Positions 41,386 to 50,437 of a DNA stretch of 51,101 nucleotides are shown here, piece after piece. The notes under the pieces are model-generated. The model was not told the origin of the DNA, did not search any database, and worked only from the letters and a program-made list of their open reading frames with translations. Source of the DNA: Planctomycetaceae bacterium (GTDB taxonomy: Bacteria > Planctomycetota > Planctomycetia > Pirellulales > UBA1268); NCBI GenBank assembly GCA_947453125.1, contig CANGGC010000001.1, forward strand, positions 1-51,101, given 5' to 3'. Position 1 is the first letter of the stretch; each line of letters starts with the position of its first letter. The position numbers were made by a program, and so were the translations under genes.

Positions 41386-42777
41386 ATGACGACGCTGCGT
41401 TTCCTCGGGGCCGCGGGAACCGTCTCCGGCTCCCGGCATCTGCTCGAACATGACGGGAAGAGGATCCTCGTCGACTGTGGACTTTTCCAGGGGGAGAAGC
41501 GCCTCCGCGAGCGCAACTGGGAACGCTTCCCGGTTCCTCCCGCCTCGATCGAGGCCGTCGTCCTCACCCACGGGCACATCGATCATTCCGGCTGGCTGCC
41601 GCGGCTGACGCGGGAGGGATTCCGGGGGCCGATCCTCACGTCCCGGGCCACGGCCGATCTCCTCGGCCTGCTCCTCTACGATTCCGCGAAGTGCCAGGAC
41701 GAGGATGCGGAGTATGCCAATCGCAACGGGTACTCGAAGCACAGCCCCGCGCTCCCCCTCTACGACGAACGGGATGTCGAGCAGACGCTCCGGCTCGTGA
41801 AGCCCCTCGACCGCGAGAGCTGGTTTTCCCCAACCAAGAACATCCGCGCCCGGTTCCATGACGCCGGCCACATGCTGGGAAGCTCGTTTGTGGAGATGGA
41901 GGTTGACCGTGCCCCCAAACCGCTCCGTTGCCTCTTCTCGGGTGACATCGGCCGCTATGACGCCCCGCTCTACAACGACCCCGTTCCGCCCCCCCCTTGT
42001 GATGTCCTCGTCTGCGAGAGCACCTACGGCGATCGCGACCATCCGGTGAGCCGGCCCCTCGACGAGTTGGAGGCCGTGACGAAGGAGGCGATTTCCCGGG
42101 GCGGCATGATGCTCGTGGCCTCGTTTGCCATCGGCCGCTGCCAGCAATTGGTCTATCTCCTCCGCACGCTCATGGCCGCCGGCCGTCTCCCGGAGATTCC
42201 CGTCTGGATCGATTCGCCAATGGCCGTGGAGGCGACCGAGGTCTTCCGTCGGCACGTGGAGGAACACGACTTCACCGAGGCGAGGATGCAGGGAGTCTCC
42301 GATTCGCTCGCCGCCCCCTGGGTGCGGATGGCGCGGACCGCCGAGGAATCGAAGGCGATCAATGCCCACCAGGGGGCCGGGATCGTGATCGCCTCCAGCG
42401 GCATGATGAACGGCGGCCGCATCCTCCACCATCTTGCCCGTCGGCTCCCCGACCCCCGCACGACGGTGCTCGTCGCCGGTTTCCAGGCGGCCGGCACACG
42501 GGGTCGAACGCTCATCGAAGGGGCCGAGTTCCTCAAGATCCATGGCCGCGACATCCCGGTTCGGGCGGCTGTCCGCCGCGTCGATGCCCTCTCCGGCCAT
42601 GGCGACCGTCGCGAGATCGCCCGCTGGCTCGGAAGCATGGCCGCCCCGCGGCGCGTGTTCCTCGTCCACGGCGAGCCACCGGCAGCCCGCGGGATGGCGG
42701 ACCATCTGAAGAAGACGCTCGGCTGGGAAGCGACCATCCCCGCAATCGGCGAGTCATTCGATCTCACGGCAGTCTGA
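41386..42777 (+). CDS. Metallo-beta-lactamase fold hydrolase with beta-CASP domain
   Basis: This 463-residue protein is related to the RNA-processing CPSF-73/YSH1-type nucleases. The metal motif HGHIDHSGW is intact, followed by HDAGHMLGS and FSGDIGRY. The beta-CASP region includes SFAIGRCQQLVYLL and SSGMMNGGRILHHLARRL. The end carries VDALSGHGDRREIARWL and LVHGEPPAARGMADHL. AAGGA lies before the ATG at 41386; the adjacent TTG at 41383 is an alternative. RNA is the likely substrate. It is 80 bases after the previous gene on the same strand. Confidence 0.92.
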   Translation: MTTLRFLGAAGTVSGSRHLLEHDGKRILVDCGLFQGEKRLRERNWERFPVPPASIEAVVLTHGHIDHSGWLPRLTREGFRGPILTSRATADLLGLLLYDSAKCQDEDAEYANRNGYSKHSPALPLYDERDVEQTLRLVKPLDRESWFSPTKNIRARFHDAGHMLGSSFVEMEVDRAPKPLRCLFSGDIGRYDAPLYNDPVPPPPCDVLVCESTYGDRDHPVSRPLDELEAVTKEAISRGGMMLVASFAIGRCQQLVYLLRTLMAAGRLPEIPVWIDSPMAVEATEVFRRHVEEHDFTEARMQGVSDSLAAPWVRMARTAEESKAINAHQGAGIVIASSGMMNGGRILHHLARRLPDPRTTVLVAGFQAAGTRGRTLIEGAEFLKIHGRDIPVRAAVRRVDALSGHGDRREIARWLGSMAAPRRVFLVHGEPPAARGMADHLKKTLGWEATIPAIGESFDLTAV

Positions 42778-42839
42778 GGCGCGGATCCTCCCATCGTGTC
42801 CGTCCACCGTCTTGTTCCCTCGCGAGCACACTCCCCCCA

Positions 42840-43799
42840 ATGCCCAAGCGACCGAAATCCCCCGTTCCGACGCCCTCCCCTGCAGTCGACCCGAAGCCCG
42901 TCGAGCCGGCGAAGGCCTGCGCCATCCTCCCCGACACGACGCTCGGTGACGATGTGGCGCTGGTGGCGGAGAACATGGAGGCGATCCTCGCAAGCCCCAG
43001 CTACAGCCTGGCGCAGCACGACCGCCTCCTCATGGATCGCCCCGAGACCCGCGGTGTGCGGATGCTCCTCGAGCTCCACAAACCGGAGCTTGCCTTCCAG
43101 GACCACCGGATCCATTCGACGGTGATCGTCTTCGGCGGCACGCAGATCGTCGAGCGTGGCGCCGCCCAGCGCCGGCTCACCGAGGCCCGGCGCGCCGCGC
43201 AGGGAAACCCTGATTCACCCAAGCTCAAGCGAGACGTGGAACGGGCCGAGAAGCTCCTCACCCGCAGCCACTATTACGACGCGGCGAGGGAGTTCGCGAG
43301 GCTCGTTTCGATCGACAACCAGTGCGAAGACGCCCGTGATTTTGTGATCGTCACCGGAGGCGGCCCGGGGATCATGGAAGCGGCCAATCGCGGCGCCTTC
43401 GACGTCGGCTGCCAGTCGATCGGCCTCAATATTAAGCTCCCCGCCGAGCAGCAGCCCAACCCCTTTATCACGCCCGACCTCTGCTTCCAATTCAAGTACT
43501 TCGCGTTGCGGAAGTTCCACTTCATCCTCCGCGCCGCGGCGGTGGTGCTCTTCCCCGGCGGGTTCGGCACGCTCGACGAGATGTTCGAGACCCTCACCCT
43601 CCGCCAGACACACCGCATGCAACCGGTGCCGATCATCCTCTTCGGGCGCGAGTACTGGTCGAAGATCATCGATTTCCGGCAGATGGCGGAGGAGGGAGTG
43701 ATCTCCGACGACCACCTCGACCTTTTCTCCTGGGCCGAGACTCCGGAGGAAGCCTGGAATCAGATCGTCGACTTCCACAACGCCAAGCCGAAAGCCTAA
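42840..43799 (+). CDS. LOG-family protein (TIGR00730-like)
   Basis: This 319-residue protein contains the LOG/lysine-decarboxylase-like nucleotide-binding motifs VTGGGPGIMEAANRGA and FPGGFGTLDEMFE (PGGxGTxxE). LOG proteins hydrolyse nucleoside 5'-monophosphates and are linked to cytokinin-like products or purine salvage. The N-terminus (about 1-40) is a polar extension, and an inserted segment near 115-150 has ERAEKLLTRSHYYDAAREFARLV. No Shine-Dalgarno is evident before the ATG at 42840. It converges on phoR with a 12-base gap. Confidence 0.88.
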   Translation: MPKRPKSPVPTPSPAVDPKPVEPAKACAILPDTTLGDDVALVAENMEAILASPSYSLAQHDRLLMDRPETRGVRMLLELHKPELAFQDHRIHSTVIVFGGTQIVERGAAQRRLTEARRAAQGNPDSPKLKRDVERAEKLLTRSHYYDAAREFARLVSIDNQCEDARDFVIVTGGGPGIMEAANRGAFDVGCQSIGLNIKLPAEQQPNPFITPDLCFQFKYFALRKFHFILRAAAVVLFPGGFGTLDEMFETLTLRQTHRMQPVPIILFGREYWSKIIDFRQMAEEGVISDDHLDLFSWAETPEEAWNQIVDFHNAKPKA

Positions 43800-43811
43800 A
43801 AGTACCCTTCA

Positions 43812-45599
43812 TCAACCCCGGCTCACCGGGAGGCGCACCCGGAAGGTGCTCCCGACGCCGGGCGTGCTTTCGACGGCCACCGTGCCGCCGTGGGCCTGGA
43901 CGATGTGCTTGACGATCGACAGACCGAGGCCGGTGCCGCCGAGTTTGCGGCTGCGTCCCTTATCGACGCGGTAGAAACGCTCGAAGAGGCGTGGCAGATG
44001 CTCCGCCCCAATACCGGAGCCCCGGTCGCGGACCAGCAACTCGAGCATCCCGTCCGCGGTGGGCGCTGCCCCGACCACGATTTCGCCCCCCGGCTCGCTG
44101 TATTTCAGGGCATTGTCCACCAGATTGATGAGGGCCTGCTCGAGCAGTGGGGCGTTGACCTCGGCCTCGAGCCCCGGCGGCGATTCGACCCGAATGACGA
44201 TCGATCGTTCGTCGGCACGGGGACCGCACTCGGCGATGACGGCCGAGAACACCTCGGCCACGCCGACCCGCTCCAACGGCAGGTCGCCCATCCCCTCGGC
44301 CTGCTCGATCCGTGACAGGGCGAGGAGATCCTCGATGATCGCCCCCAGCCTGTCCGCCTGACGCGCGATGATCTCGAGGAATCGCCGCCGATCGTCGGGA
44401 TCGTCCACCCGACCCTCGACCAGGGTCTCGACGAAGCCCTTGATCGAGGCGACCGGCGTCTTCAATTCGTGGGACACGTTGGCGACGAAGTCGCGACGGA
44501 CATTCTCGAGGTGGCGGATGTCGGTGATGTCGTTGAGCACGATCACAGCGCCACCCTCTCCTGACATTTCGCGCAGTGGTGTGCCCCGGACGCGGAGCGT
44601 CCGATCACGGGCCGCGCGGAGCACGAGATCATCCTCCAACGTCTCCCGGCAATCGATCGCCTGGAGTGCGAACTGACGGAGATCGGCGTTCTTCACCACC
44701 TCCTGAATGGGCCGACCGAGCACGCTTTGGGCATCGATCCCGAGGAGGTCCGCCGCCGCGCGGTTGATGCTCACAATCCGCTGGCGGGCGTCGACGGCAA
44801 GCACCCCCTCGATCATGCTCCCCAGCACCGCCTCCTGCTGCGTCCCCTGGCGACCGATCGTCAACCCCCGTTCGACCAACTGGCCACGGAGCGTCTCGAT
44901 GGCTCCGGCAAGCTTCGAAACCTCCGCGACATCGGACGCCGGCAGGGGAACCTCGATCGCCCCGGCGGCTACCTGGGAGGCGGCATTCGCCAGATCTTCG
45001 AACGGCCCCGCCATCCGGCGGGCGAGGAGCCACCCGGCCAAAAGCGCGGCGGCCGCCCCCACCAGGGCCCCCGTGACCAACCGTCTCTGGGCGAGAGCAA
45101 GCCCGGCATCGGCTGCCATGGTGTTGCCAGTGACACGGACGATGGCCATCGTCCTCCCCGCCCGCACGATCGGACTGACGACCGACACCGTCCGGCTAGC
45201 GTTCGACGCATCGTAGCGCCCCGATGTCGAGCGCCGTCCGTCGATCGCCTCGGCCAATGCCCCGGCATCGAGCCCCTTCTCGTCGGCGCTCGGGGCCGTA
45301 CCTTGAGCCGCGGCTGCCGCCACGATTCTCTGTCCAACCCTGTCGAAGACTTCGACGAACGCCCCCGGGGCGTTCCCGGTGCCGCGTGTGAACTCCGCGA
45401 TCCACGACCGATCGGCGGCGGGGTCGTCGGGAAGGATGGCCGACAACGTCCCGGCTGTTTCGATCAACTGCTGCACCTGCATCGAGTCGGCCAGACGGGC
45501 CAACTCCACGGAGGCGAGCCATTGGCAGCCGACCGACACGGCGGCCACGAGGAGACACCAAGCGGCGAACCATCGCCAGGCGAGTCGCGAACGCGGCAT
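43812..45599 (-). CDS. phoR: PhoR-type sensor histidine kinase
   Basis: This 595-residue kinase has a membrane helix at about 10-30, an extracytoplasmic region, a second helix at about 175-194 with a HAMP-like segment, a PAS domain (about 255-360), HisKA with the phospho-acceptor H377 in ANVSHELKTP, and a HATPase domain with N box LVDNALKYSEPGG and GTGLGLSIVKHIV. Its neighbour phoB-like gene ends 167 bases upstream, so this is a phosphate-type two-component pair. No pst or phoU genes are in the window, so the signal is assigned by homology only. The ATG at 45599 gives the first helix at once. Confidence 0.93.
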   Translation of the reverse strand: MPRSRLAWRWFAAWCLLVAAVSVGCQWLASVELARLADSMQVQQLIETAGTLSAILPDDPAADRSWIAEFTRGTGNAPGAFVEVFDRVGQRIVAAAAAQGTAPSADEKGLDAGALAEAIDGRRSTSGRYDASNASRTVSVVSPIVRAGRTMAIVRVTGNTMAADAGLALAQRRLVTGALVGAAAALLAGWLLARRMAGPFEDLANAASQVAAGAIEVPLPASDVAEVSKLAGAIETLRGQLVERGLTIGRQGTQQEAVLGSMIEGVLAVDARQRIVSINRAAADLLGIDAQSVLGRPIQEVVKNADLRQFALQAIDCRETLEDDLVLRAARDRTLRVRGTPLREMSGEGGAVIVLNDITDIRHLENVRRDFVANVSHELKTPVASIKGFVETLVEGRVDDPDDRRRFLEIIARQADRLGAIIEDLLALSRIEQAEGMGDLPLERVGVAEVFSAVIAECGPRADERSIVIRVESPPGLEAEVNAPLLEQALINLVDNALKYSEPGGEIVVGAAPTADGMLELLVRDRGSGIGAEHLPRLFERFYRVDKGRSRKLGGTGLGLSIVKHIVQAHGGTVAVESTPGVGSTFRVRLPVSRG

Positions 45600-45766
45600 G
45601 GGGGCGAGTGCCGTGAATCACGCACCGGGACGGAGCGTCCCGGGACGGAGGGCACCTCCGGAGAATGGCCGACCAAGGGCCCTTCGGCCCGGCGCGTCGT
45701 CGGTACGACCAATGCGCCATCACAAGTGTCGCACAACCGGCACGGCCACGGAAAGGAGGCCATTGA

Positions 45767-46516
45767 TCAGGCGCGGAAACGGTATCCCACGCCCCGCACC
45801 GTCTCGATGTAGGAGGCGTGGTCGCCGAGTTTCTTTCGCAGGCCCGCCACCTGGACGTCGACCGATCGTTCCGTGACCGGGTAATCCTCCCCCTTCACCG
45901 CGTCGACGATCTGCGTACGGGTGAACGCCCAACCGGGCTTCTTCGCGAGGAAGTGGAGGAGAGCAAACTCGGTGTAGGTCAGATCGACCACCTCGCCGGA
46001 CAGATGGACCTCGTGCCGGCCAGGATGAATGACGAGGTCGTGGACCTCGACGGTCGACTCCAGATCCGCATTCCGCTCCGATTCCAGACGCCGCAGGAGG
46101 GCCTTGACCCGCGCGGAGAGGACCCTCGGACTGAAGGGCTTGGTGATGTAGTCGTCGGCGCCACGTTCAAGCCCGGAGACGACATCGCGCTCCTCGCTCT
46201 TGGCGGTGAGCATGACAATCGGGATCTCGCGCGTCCGCGGATCTGCCTTGAGTCGACGACAGACCTCGAGGCCGTCGAGGCCGGGAAGCATCAAGTCGAG
46301 CACGATCAGATCGGGCGGATCGCGGCGGACGGCCTTGAGGGCCTCCTCTCCACTGACGACGCCGAGCACCTCATACCCGTCACGCGCGAGGTTGAAGCGG
46401 ACCAGTTCGAGAAGATCCTCCTCGTCGTCGACGACGAGGATTCGTGAGTGGCTCGCCGCGGTCCCGCTGCGACCTTTGAGTGGATGCTGCTTCACGCCGA
46501 CACCACCGTGATCCAT
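45767..46516 (-). CDS. phoB: PhoB-type response regulator
   Basis: This OmpR/PhoB-type regulator has a receiver domain beginning RILVVDDEEDLLELV with D74 as phospho-acceptor (IVLDLMLPG), the conserved K in TAKSEERD and YITKPF, then a winged-helix DNA-binding domain ending VRGVGYRFRA. The start is uncertain: ATG at 46516 (249 residues) gives the expected length, whereas ATG at 46588 has a good GGGAG upstream and would add 24 unstructured residues, and GTG at 46495 is shorter. It precedes phoR in transcription. A direct repeat upstream could be its own binding site. Confidence 0.93.
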   Translation of the reverse strand: MDHGGVGVKQHPLKGRSGTAASHSRILVVDDEEDLLELVRFNLARDGYEVLGVVSGEEALKAVRRDPPDLIVLDLMLPGLDGLEVCRRLKADPRTREIPIVMLTAKSEERDVVSGLERGADDYITKPFSPRVLSARVKALLRRLESERNADLESTVEVHDLVIHPGRHEVHLSGEVVDLTYTEFALLHFLAKKPGWAFTRTQIVDAVKGEDYPVTERSVDVQVAGLRKKLGDHASYIETVRGVGYRFRA

Positions 46517-46626
46517 GCCATCACCGGAAAGCCCACAGGTCGACGCCCGGTCGTCCCGGCCACCGACAAAGTCGAATCCCGACGGCATTGCATCACCGCT
46601 CCCTGGAAACGTCGTCGCACAGTCCA

Positions 46627-46642
46627 ACTTTACTGACTTTAC
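46627..46642 (-). promoter_or_regulatory. Direct repeat upstream of phoB, possible PhoB site
   Basis: ACTTTAC-TG-ACTTTAC is a 7-base direct repeat with 9-base spacing, just upstream of the phoB start candidates. Classical pho boxes are direct repeats with a period of 11, so this is only suggestive of autoregulation. Confidence 0.3.
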
Positions 46643-46692
46643 GCTCCGATCGTCGTGATCCGGCGTTAGTTTTCCGTGAGTAACCCCGGCCG

Positions 46693-49600
46693 TCAGGAGA
46701 GAAGCAGCTCGACGTCTTCAGGCGTGAGGGTCGAAATCATGTTCTCATCGGCACGGACGATCGACTCGGCAAGATCGCGCTTCCGATCCTGGAGGGCGAG
46801 GATCTTCTCCTCGACAGTGTCCTTGGCGATGAGACGGTAGGCGAACACCGGCCGTGTCTGGCCGATGCGGTGGGCACGGTCGACGGCCTGGGCCTCGACG
46901 GCCGGGTTCCACCAGGGGTCGAGAATGTAGATGTAGTCGGCCGCGGTGAGGTTGAGCCCCTGGCCGCCCGCCTTGAGGCTGACAAGGAACAGCCGGCAGT
47001 CCGGATCCTCCTGGAAGTGGGCAACGCGTGCCTGGCGATCGGTCGTCTTGCCGTCGAGATATTCGTAGGGGACCGATCGGGCATCGAGCTGCCGGCGGAC
47101 GATCGAGAGAAAACTGGTGAACTGGCTGAAGACGAGCACCTTGTGCCCTTCCGCGAGCACCTCCCCGAGCTGCTCGAGGAGCGTCTCGAGCTTGGCGGCC
47201 GGTTCGTCGATTCGGGCGGCATCGACGAGTCCGGGATGGCAGGCGGTCTGTCGCAGCCGAAGGAGCGCCTCGAGCACGGCGATCCGCGATCGGCCGATCC
47301 CCATCTTGCCGATCCGGCCCGACAGCTCTTGCCGGTAGTGCTCCCGGAGCTCGTCGTAGGCCTTTCGCTGCGTCTCCCCGAGCTCGCAGAAGATCGTCTG
47401 CTCGGTCTTCTCCGGGAGGTCGGAGAGCACCTGCGACTTGGTGCGGCGGAGGAGGAAGGGGCGCACCGCCCGGGCCACGACCTCCGCGGCGCTTCCCCCC
47501 CGTCCGCCGGAGAGAAATCGCTTGAGTCGGGCCGCGCTGCCGAGCTGCCCGGGATTGAGAAACTCGAAGATGCTCCACAGCTCGCCGATGTGGTTCTCCA
47601 CCGGCGTACCGGTGAGTGCCAGGCGGTGACGGGCCCGGAGCAGACGACAGGCTTTGGCAGCCTGGCTGCCGGCATTCTTGATCGACTGCGCCTCGTCGAG
47701 GACGACGTAGTCAAACTCGACGTCCCGGTGCCGCATGATGTCGCGCCGGAGTGTCCCGTACGTCGTGAGGACGAGATCGGCATCGGCGAGCGACTCCGAC
47801 CCCTCGGTCCGCTGGTTCCCGGTGTGGTTGACGACGCGGAGGGCGGGGCCGAACTTCGCCGCCTCCTCGATCCAATTGAAGACGAGGCTCTTCGGCACGA
47901 TCACCAGCGAGGGGCGGTGGGCCAGCCCGCCGGCCGTCACGACTTGGCGCCGGCGAACGAACATCGCCAGCACCTGGATCGTCTTGCCGAGCCCCATGTC
48001 GTCGGCCAGGCATCCGCCGAGCCCCATCCGCTCGAGGAACGTCAGCCAACCGAGCCCTTCCCGCTGGTAGTGGCGGAGCGTCCCCTTGAAGCCCTCCGGT
48101 TCGTTCTCGGCCTCCGGCCGCTCACCCCGCGCCAATTCGGCGCGGATCCGGTCGAACGCCTCGTCGACGTGCGACTGCGGCTGGCCGGCGAGGAGGGCGT
48201 CGAGGAGCGCCACCTGGATACGGCCGTACCGCAGCCGCCCGTCGTGCTTCTGTGCCAGCGCCACCATCGGCTCGAACTGGGCCGCGAAGCCATCGGGGAG
48301 GATGCCGAGCGACCCGTCGGGGAGTTCCACGGCCCGGTCGCCGCGTGCGAGGGCCTCGAGCAGCGCCGGCATGTCGGCAATCACGCCGCCGAAATCGACC
48401 GACCCGGAGAGCTCGAACCAATCAATGCCGCTGGTGACGTTCCAAGCCACACTCCCGGCGGGACGATAGCGCCGGCCGGCCACCTCGACGGTCCATCCGG
48501 CCGCGGCGAGTTGCGGGACGGAGGAATCGAGGCGGGCCCTGGCGATCTCCACGTGGTGGGTGACCGTCTCCCCTTCGACCTCGGGCCGCGCCGCGGTGGC
48601 CCCGAATCGGGGAAGCATCGCGAGCGCTTCGCGTTCGGCCGCACGGTCGCGGCGAACGAACACCCGTCGTTCGGCGTCGGCGGCGCCCCCTGCCGGATCG
48701 TCGGCCTCGATCTGCATTCCGCCGTACTCGAACCACACTCTCCCGGCGAGTTGAACGCGGGGAACCGCACGGCGACGACGGCGTGCCACGTTCTCGGGGT
48801 CGGCATCGTCATCAGTCGACGTCACGGCCCGGGAATCGTCGAGGACGAGCTTCGGCCGGGGCGTCCCCGACTCGATCCGCCAGCCGGTCCAGGAGGGGAG
48901 GAGCAGCCGTGGAACGTCGGCCAGTGAGGCCAACCGCTCGATGAGGCCGTCCGACTGCGAGCCAGCCAGTTCGATCGGGCCACGGCGTTCGAACTGGTGG
49001 AGCCATCCGGCCGCCTGGGAGTTGCCGGGGGATTCACCCAGCAACAGCCGAGCGATGCGGTCGGAAAAGACAACCAACCCGGCCCGGAGAATGGCCCGCG
49101 GCTCGCGGATGTCGCGCCGCTCGCTCCCGCGCACAAGCATGCCGCGCAGCGTTGCTTTGCCGGGGCGCGGAAGCGTGGTGGGCCCTTCGCTCTCGGCCAT
49201 CTCGCGGAGCGTCTCCCCGCGAAGGGACGGCGGGTCCTCCGGTTCGAGGACGAGAGCGAACTCCCAAGCCCGGCCACCATCCCAGGCCAACGGCACGACG
49301 AGTTCGGGATTGCGGCGCGGCTCCGGCTGCACGACCAGCCGGCCCTGTTCGCAGAGCATCGCCACGTGCTCGACCGCCGACTGGGCACTGATGGCGATCC
49401 GGGACACGGTCCGTCGCTCGAGCGGCTCTGGCGTGGCGGCTTCCGCCAGTGGGACGGTGCCGATGAGTCGGGCGAGGATCGCCCGCTCTTGGGCATCGAC
49501 CTGATCCCAGTCGGAATCGGCCGACTGCCCGGGGCCGATGATCACCGGTCGCGGGCGCCCCGTCGCATGCCCGGCAACGTCGAGTTGCATCCGGCAGGGG

Positions 49601-50250
49601 ATGATCACCGCGGCCGAGGCATCGGCGGAAGCGGCAAGATCGAGGAGAAAGACGAGCGCCCCGGTGGCCCGCCGTCCGTCGGCAACCGAGATGGCGCGGG
49701 TCCGCACTGCCGGCTCGACGAGGCGCCGTCGATCCTCGAGATCGGTCGCCCAGGCCGGCATCCGCACCGGGGGCTTCCGGGTCACCACCGCCGGTTCGAT
49801 CTCGCGCTCCGTGCCGTCGGCAGGCTCCGCGTCGTCCGATCCGGTCGCGGCATCGCTCTCCTCGGCAACCTCCTCGCTCTCGTCGTCGGCCTCCACGTCA
49901 TCGGCGGGGACGACCTGGAGCGTGATCGGCGTGTTGTCATGGATCCCAGCAAGGAGACCACGACGATCGACTTCGAGGAGGACGGCGGCGAGCACCGGAC
50001 ATGGATGGCCGGTCCGCCCCCGGGTGGAGCTGACCCTAGCTTCGAGCGTCATCCCGCCACGCCGGCTGGCTGACAGTTCGAGCGATACCGAGTGGGGGCC
50101 GGCACCGAGCCCTTCCCCCTCGAGCCCATCAACCGTCCCGCTGACCTGCCCGACGCGCGGGCAGTTGACCTTCACGGCAACCGCCGACCGGGCCACTTCG
50201 AGGTCGGATTTTTCGAACAGGTGGAACAGTCGTTGTTCGAGCGTCGCCAT
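46693..50250 (-). CDS. SNF2/Rad54-family DEAD-like helicase
   Basis: This is a 1185-residue superfamily 2 ATPase of the bacterial SNF2 type. About 710 N-terminal residues of unknown fold (strand-rich, with an acidic linker around 125-160) precede the motor. The motor has the Walker A LADDMGLGKTIQ near residue 755, DEAQ (VVLDEAQSIKN) near 850, LTGTPVENHIGELWSIF, and the second RecA lobe with VFSQFTSFL, GGQGLNLTAADYIYILDPWWNP and DRAHRIGQ. ATP-driven remodelling of protein-DNA or RNA polymerase complexes is expected from relatives such as RapA. The ATG at 50250 starts MATLEQRLFHLFE. Confidence 0.92.
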   Translation of the reverse strand: MATLEQRLFHLFEKSDLEVARSAVAVKVNCPRVGQVSGTVDGLEGEGLGAGPHSVSLELSASRRGGMTLEARVSSTRGRTGHPCPVLAAVLLEVDRRGLLAGIHDNTPITLQVVPADDVEADDESEEVAEESDAATGSDDAEPADGTEREIEPAVVTRKPPVRMPAWATDLEDRRRLVEPAVRTRAISVADGRRATGALVFLLDLAASADASAAVIIPCRMQLDVAGHATGRPRPVIIGPGQSADSDWDQVDAQERAILARLIGTVPLAEAATPEPLERRTVSRIAISAQSAVEHVAMLCEQGRLVVQPEPRRNPELVVPLAWDGGRAWEFALVLEPEDPPSLRGETLREMAESEGPTTLPRPGKATLRGMLVRGSERRDIREPRAILRAGLVVFSDRIARLLLGESPGNSQAAGWLHQFERRGPIELAGSQSDGLIERLASLADVPRLLLPSWTGWRIESGTPRPKLVLDDSRAVTSTDDDADPENVARRRRRAVPRVQLAGRVWFEYGGMQIEADDPAGGAADAERRVFVRRDRAAEREALAMLPRFGATAARPEVEGETVTHHVEIARARLDSSVPQLAAAGWTVEVAGRRYRPAGSVAWNVTSGIDWFELSGSVDFGGVIADMPALLEALARGDRAVELPDGSLGILPDGFAAQFEPMVALAQKHDGRLRYGRIQVALLDALLAGQPQSHVDEAFDRIRAELARGERPEAENEPEGFKGTLRHYQREGLGWLTFLERMGLGGCLADDMGLGKTIQVLAMFVRRRQVVTAGGLAHRPSLVIVPKSLVFNWIEEAAKFGPALRVVNHTGNQRTEGSESLADADLVLTTYGTLRRDIMRHRDVEFDYVVLDEAQSIKNAGSQAAKACRLLRARHRLALTGTPVENHIGELWSIFEFLNPGQLGSAARLKRFLSGGRGGSAAEVVARAVRPFLLRRTKSQVLSDLPEKTEQTIFCELGETQRKAYDELREHYRQELSGRIGKMGIGRSRIAVLEALLRLRQTACHPGLVDAARIDEPAAKLETLLEQLGEVLAEGHKVLVFSQFTSFLSIVRRQLDARSVPYEYLDGKTTDRQARVAHFQEDPDCRLFLVSLKAGGQGLNLTAADYIYILDPWWNPAVEAQAVDRAHRIGQTRPVFAYRLIAKDTVEEKILALQDRKRDLAESIVRADENMISTLTPEDVELLLS

Positions 50251-50437
50251 GCAGCAGGAGTCCACCGGTGTGAATGGGGATGCTGCGCGGAACGTCGCCC
50301 GAAGGGCGGTGGCGCGCAACACGCCTTTGTACCCTGCGGGGGAGGTCCATGGGGAGGGGGAGACTCAAGCGCCCCATTCCGGCCGCCGGCAGAGCCGCCG
50401 GACCATCACCTGCCGGGTGGACAACGGAGGGATTCCC

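Noticed and set aside
46870..48927. 685-codon plus-strand frame opposite the SNF2 helicase
   Set aside because: It lies fully inside a gene with all SNF2 motifs and has no protein-like pattern.
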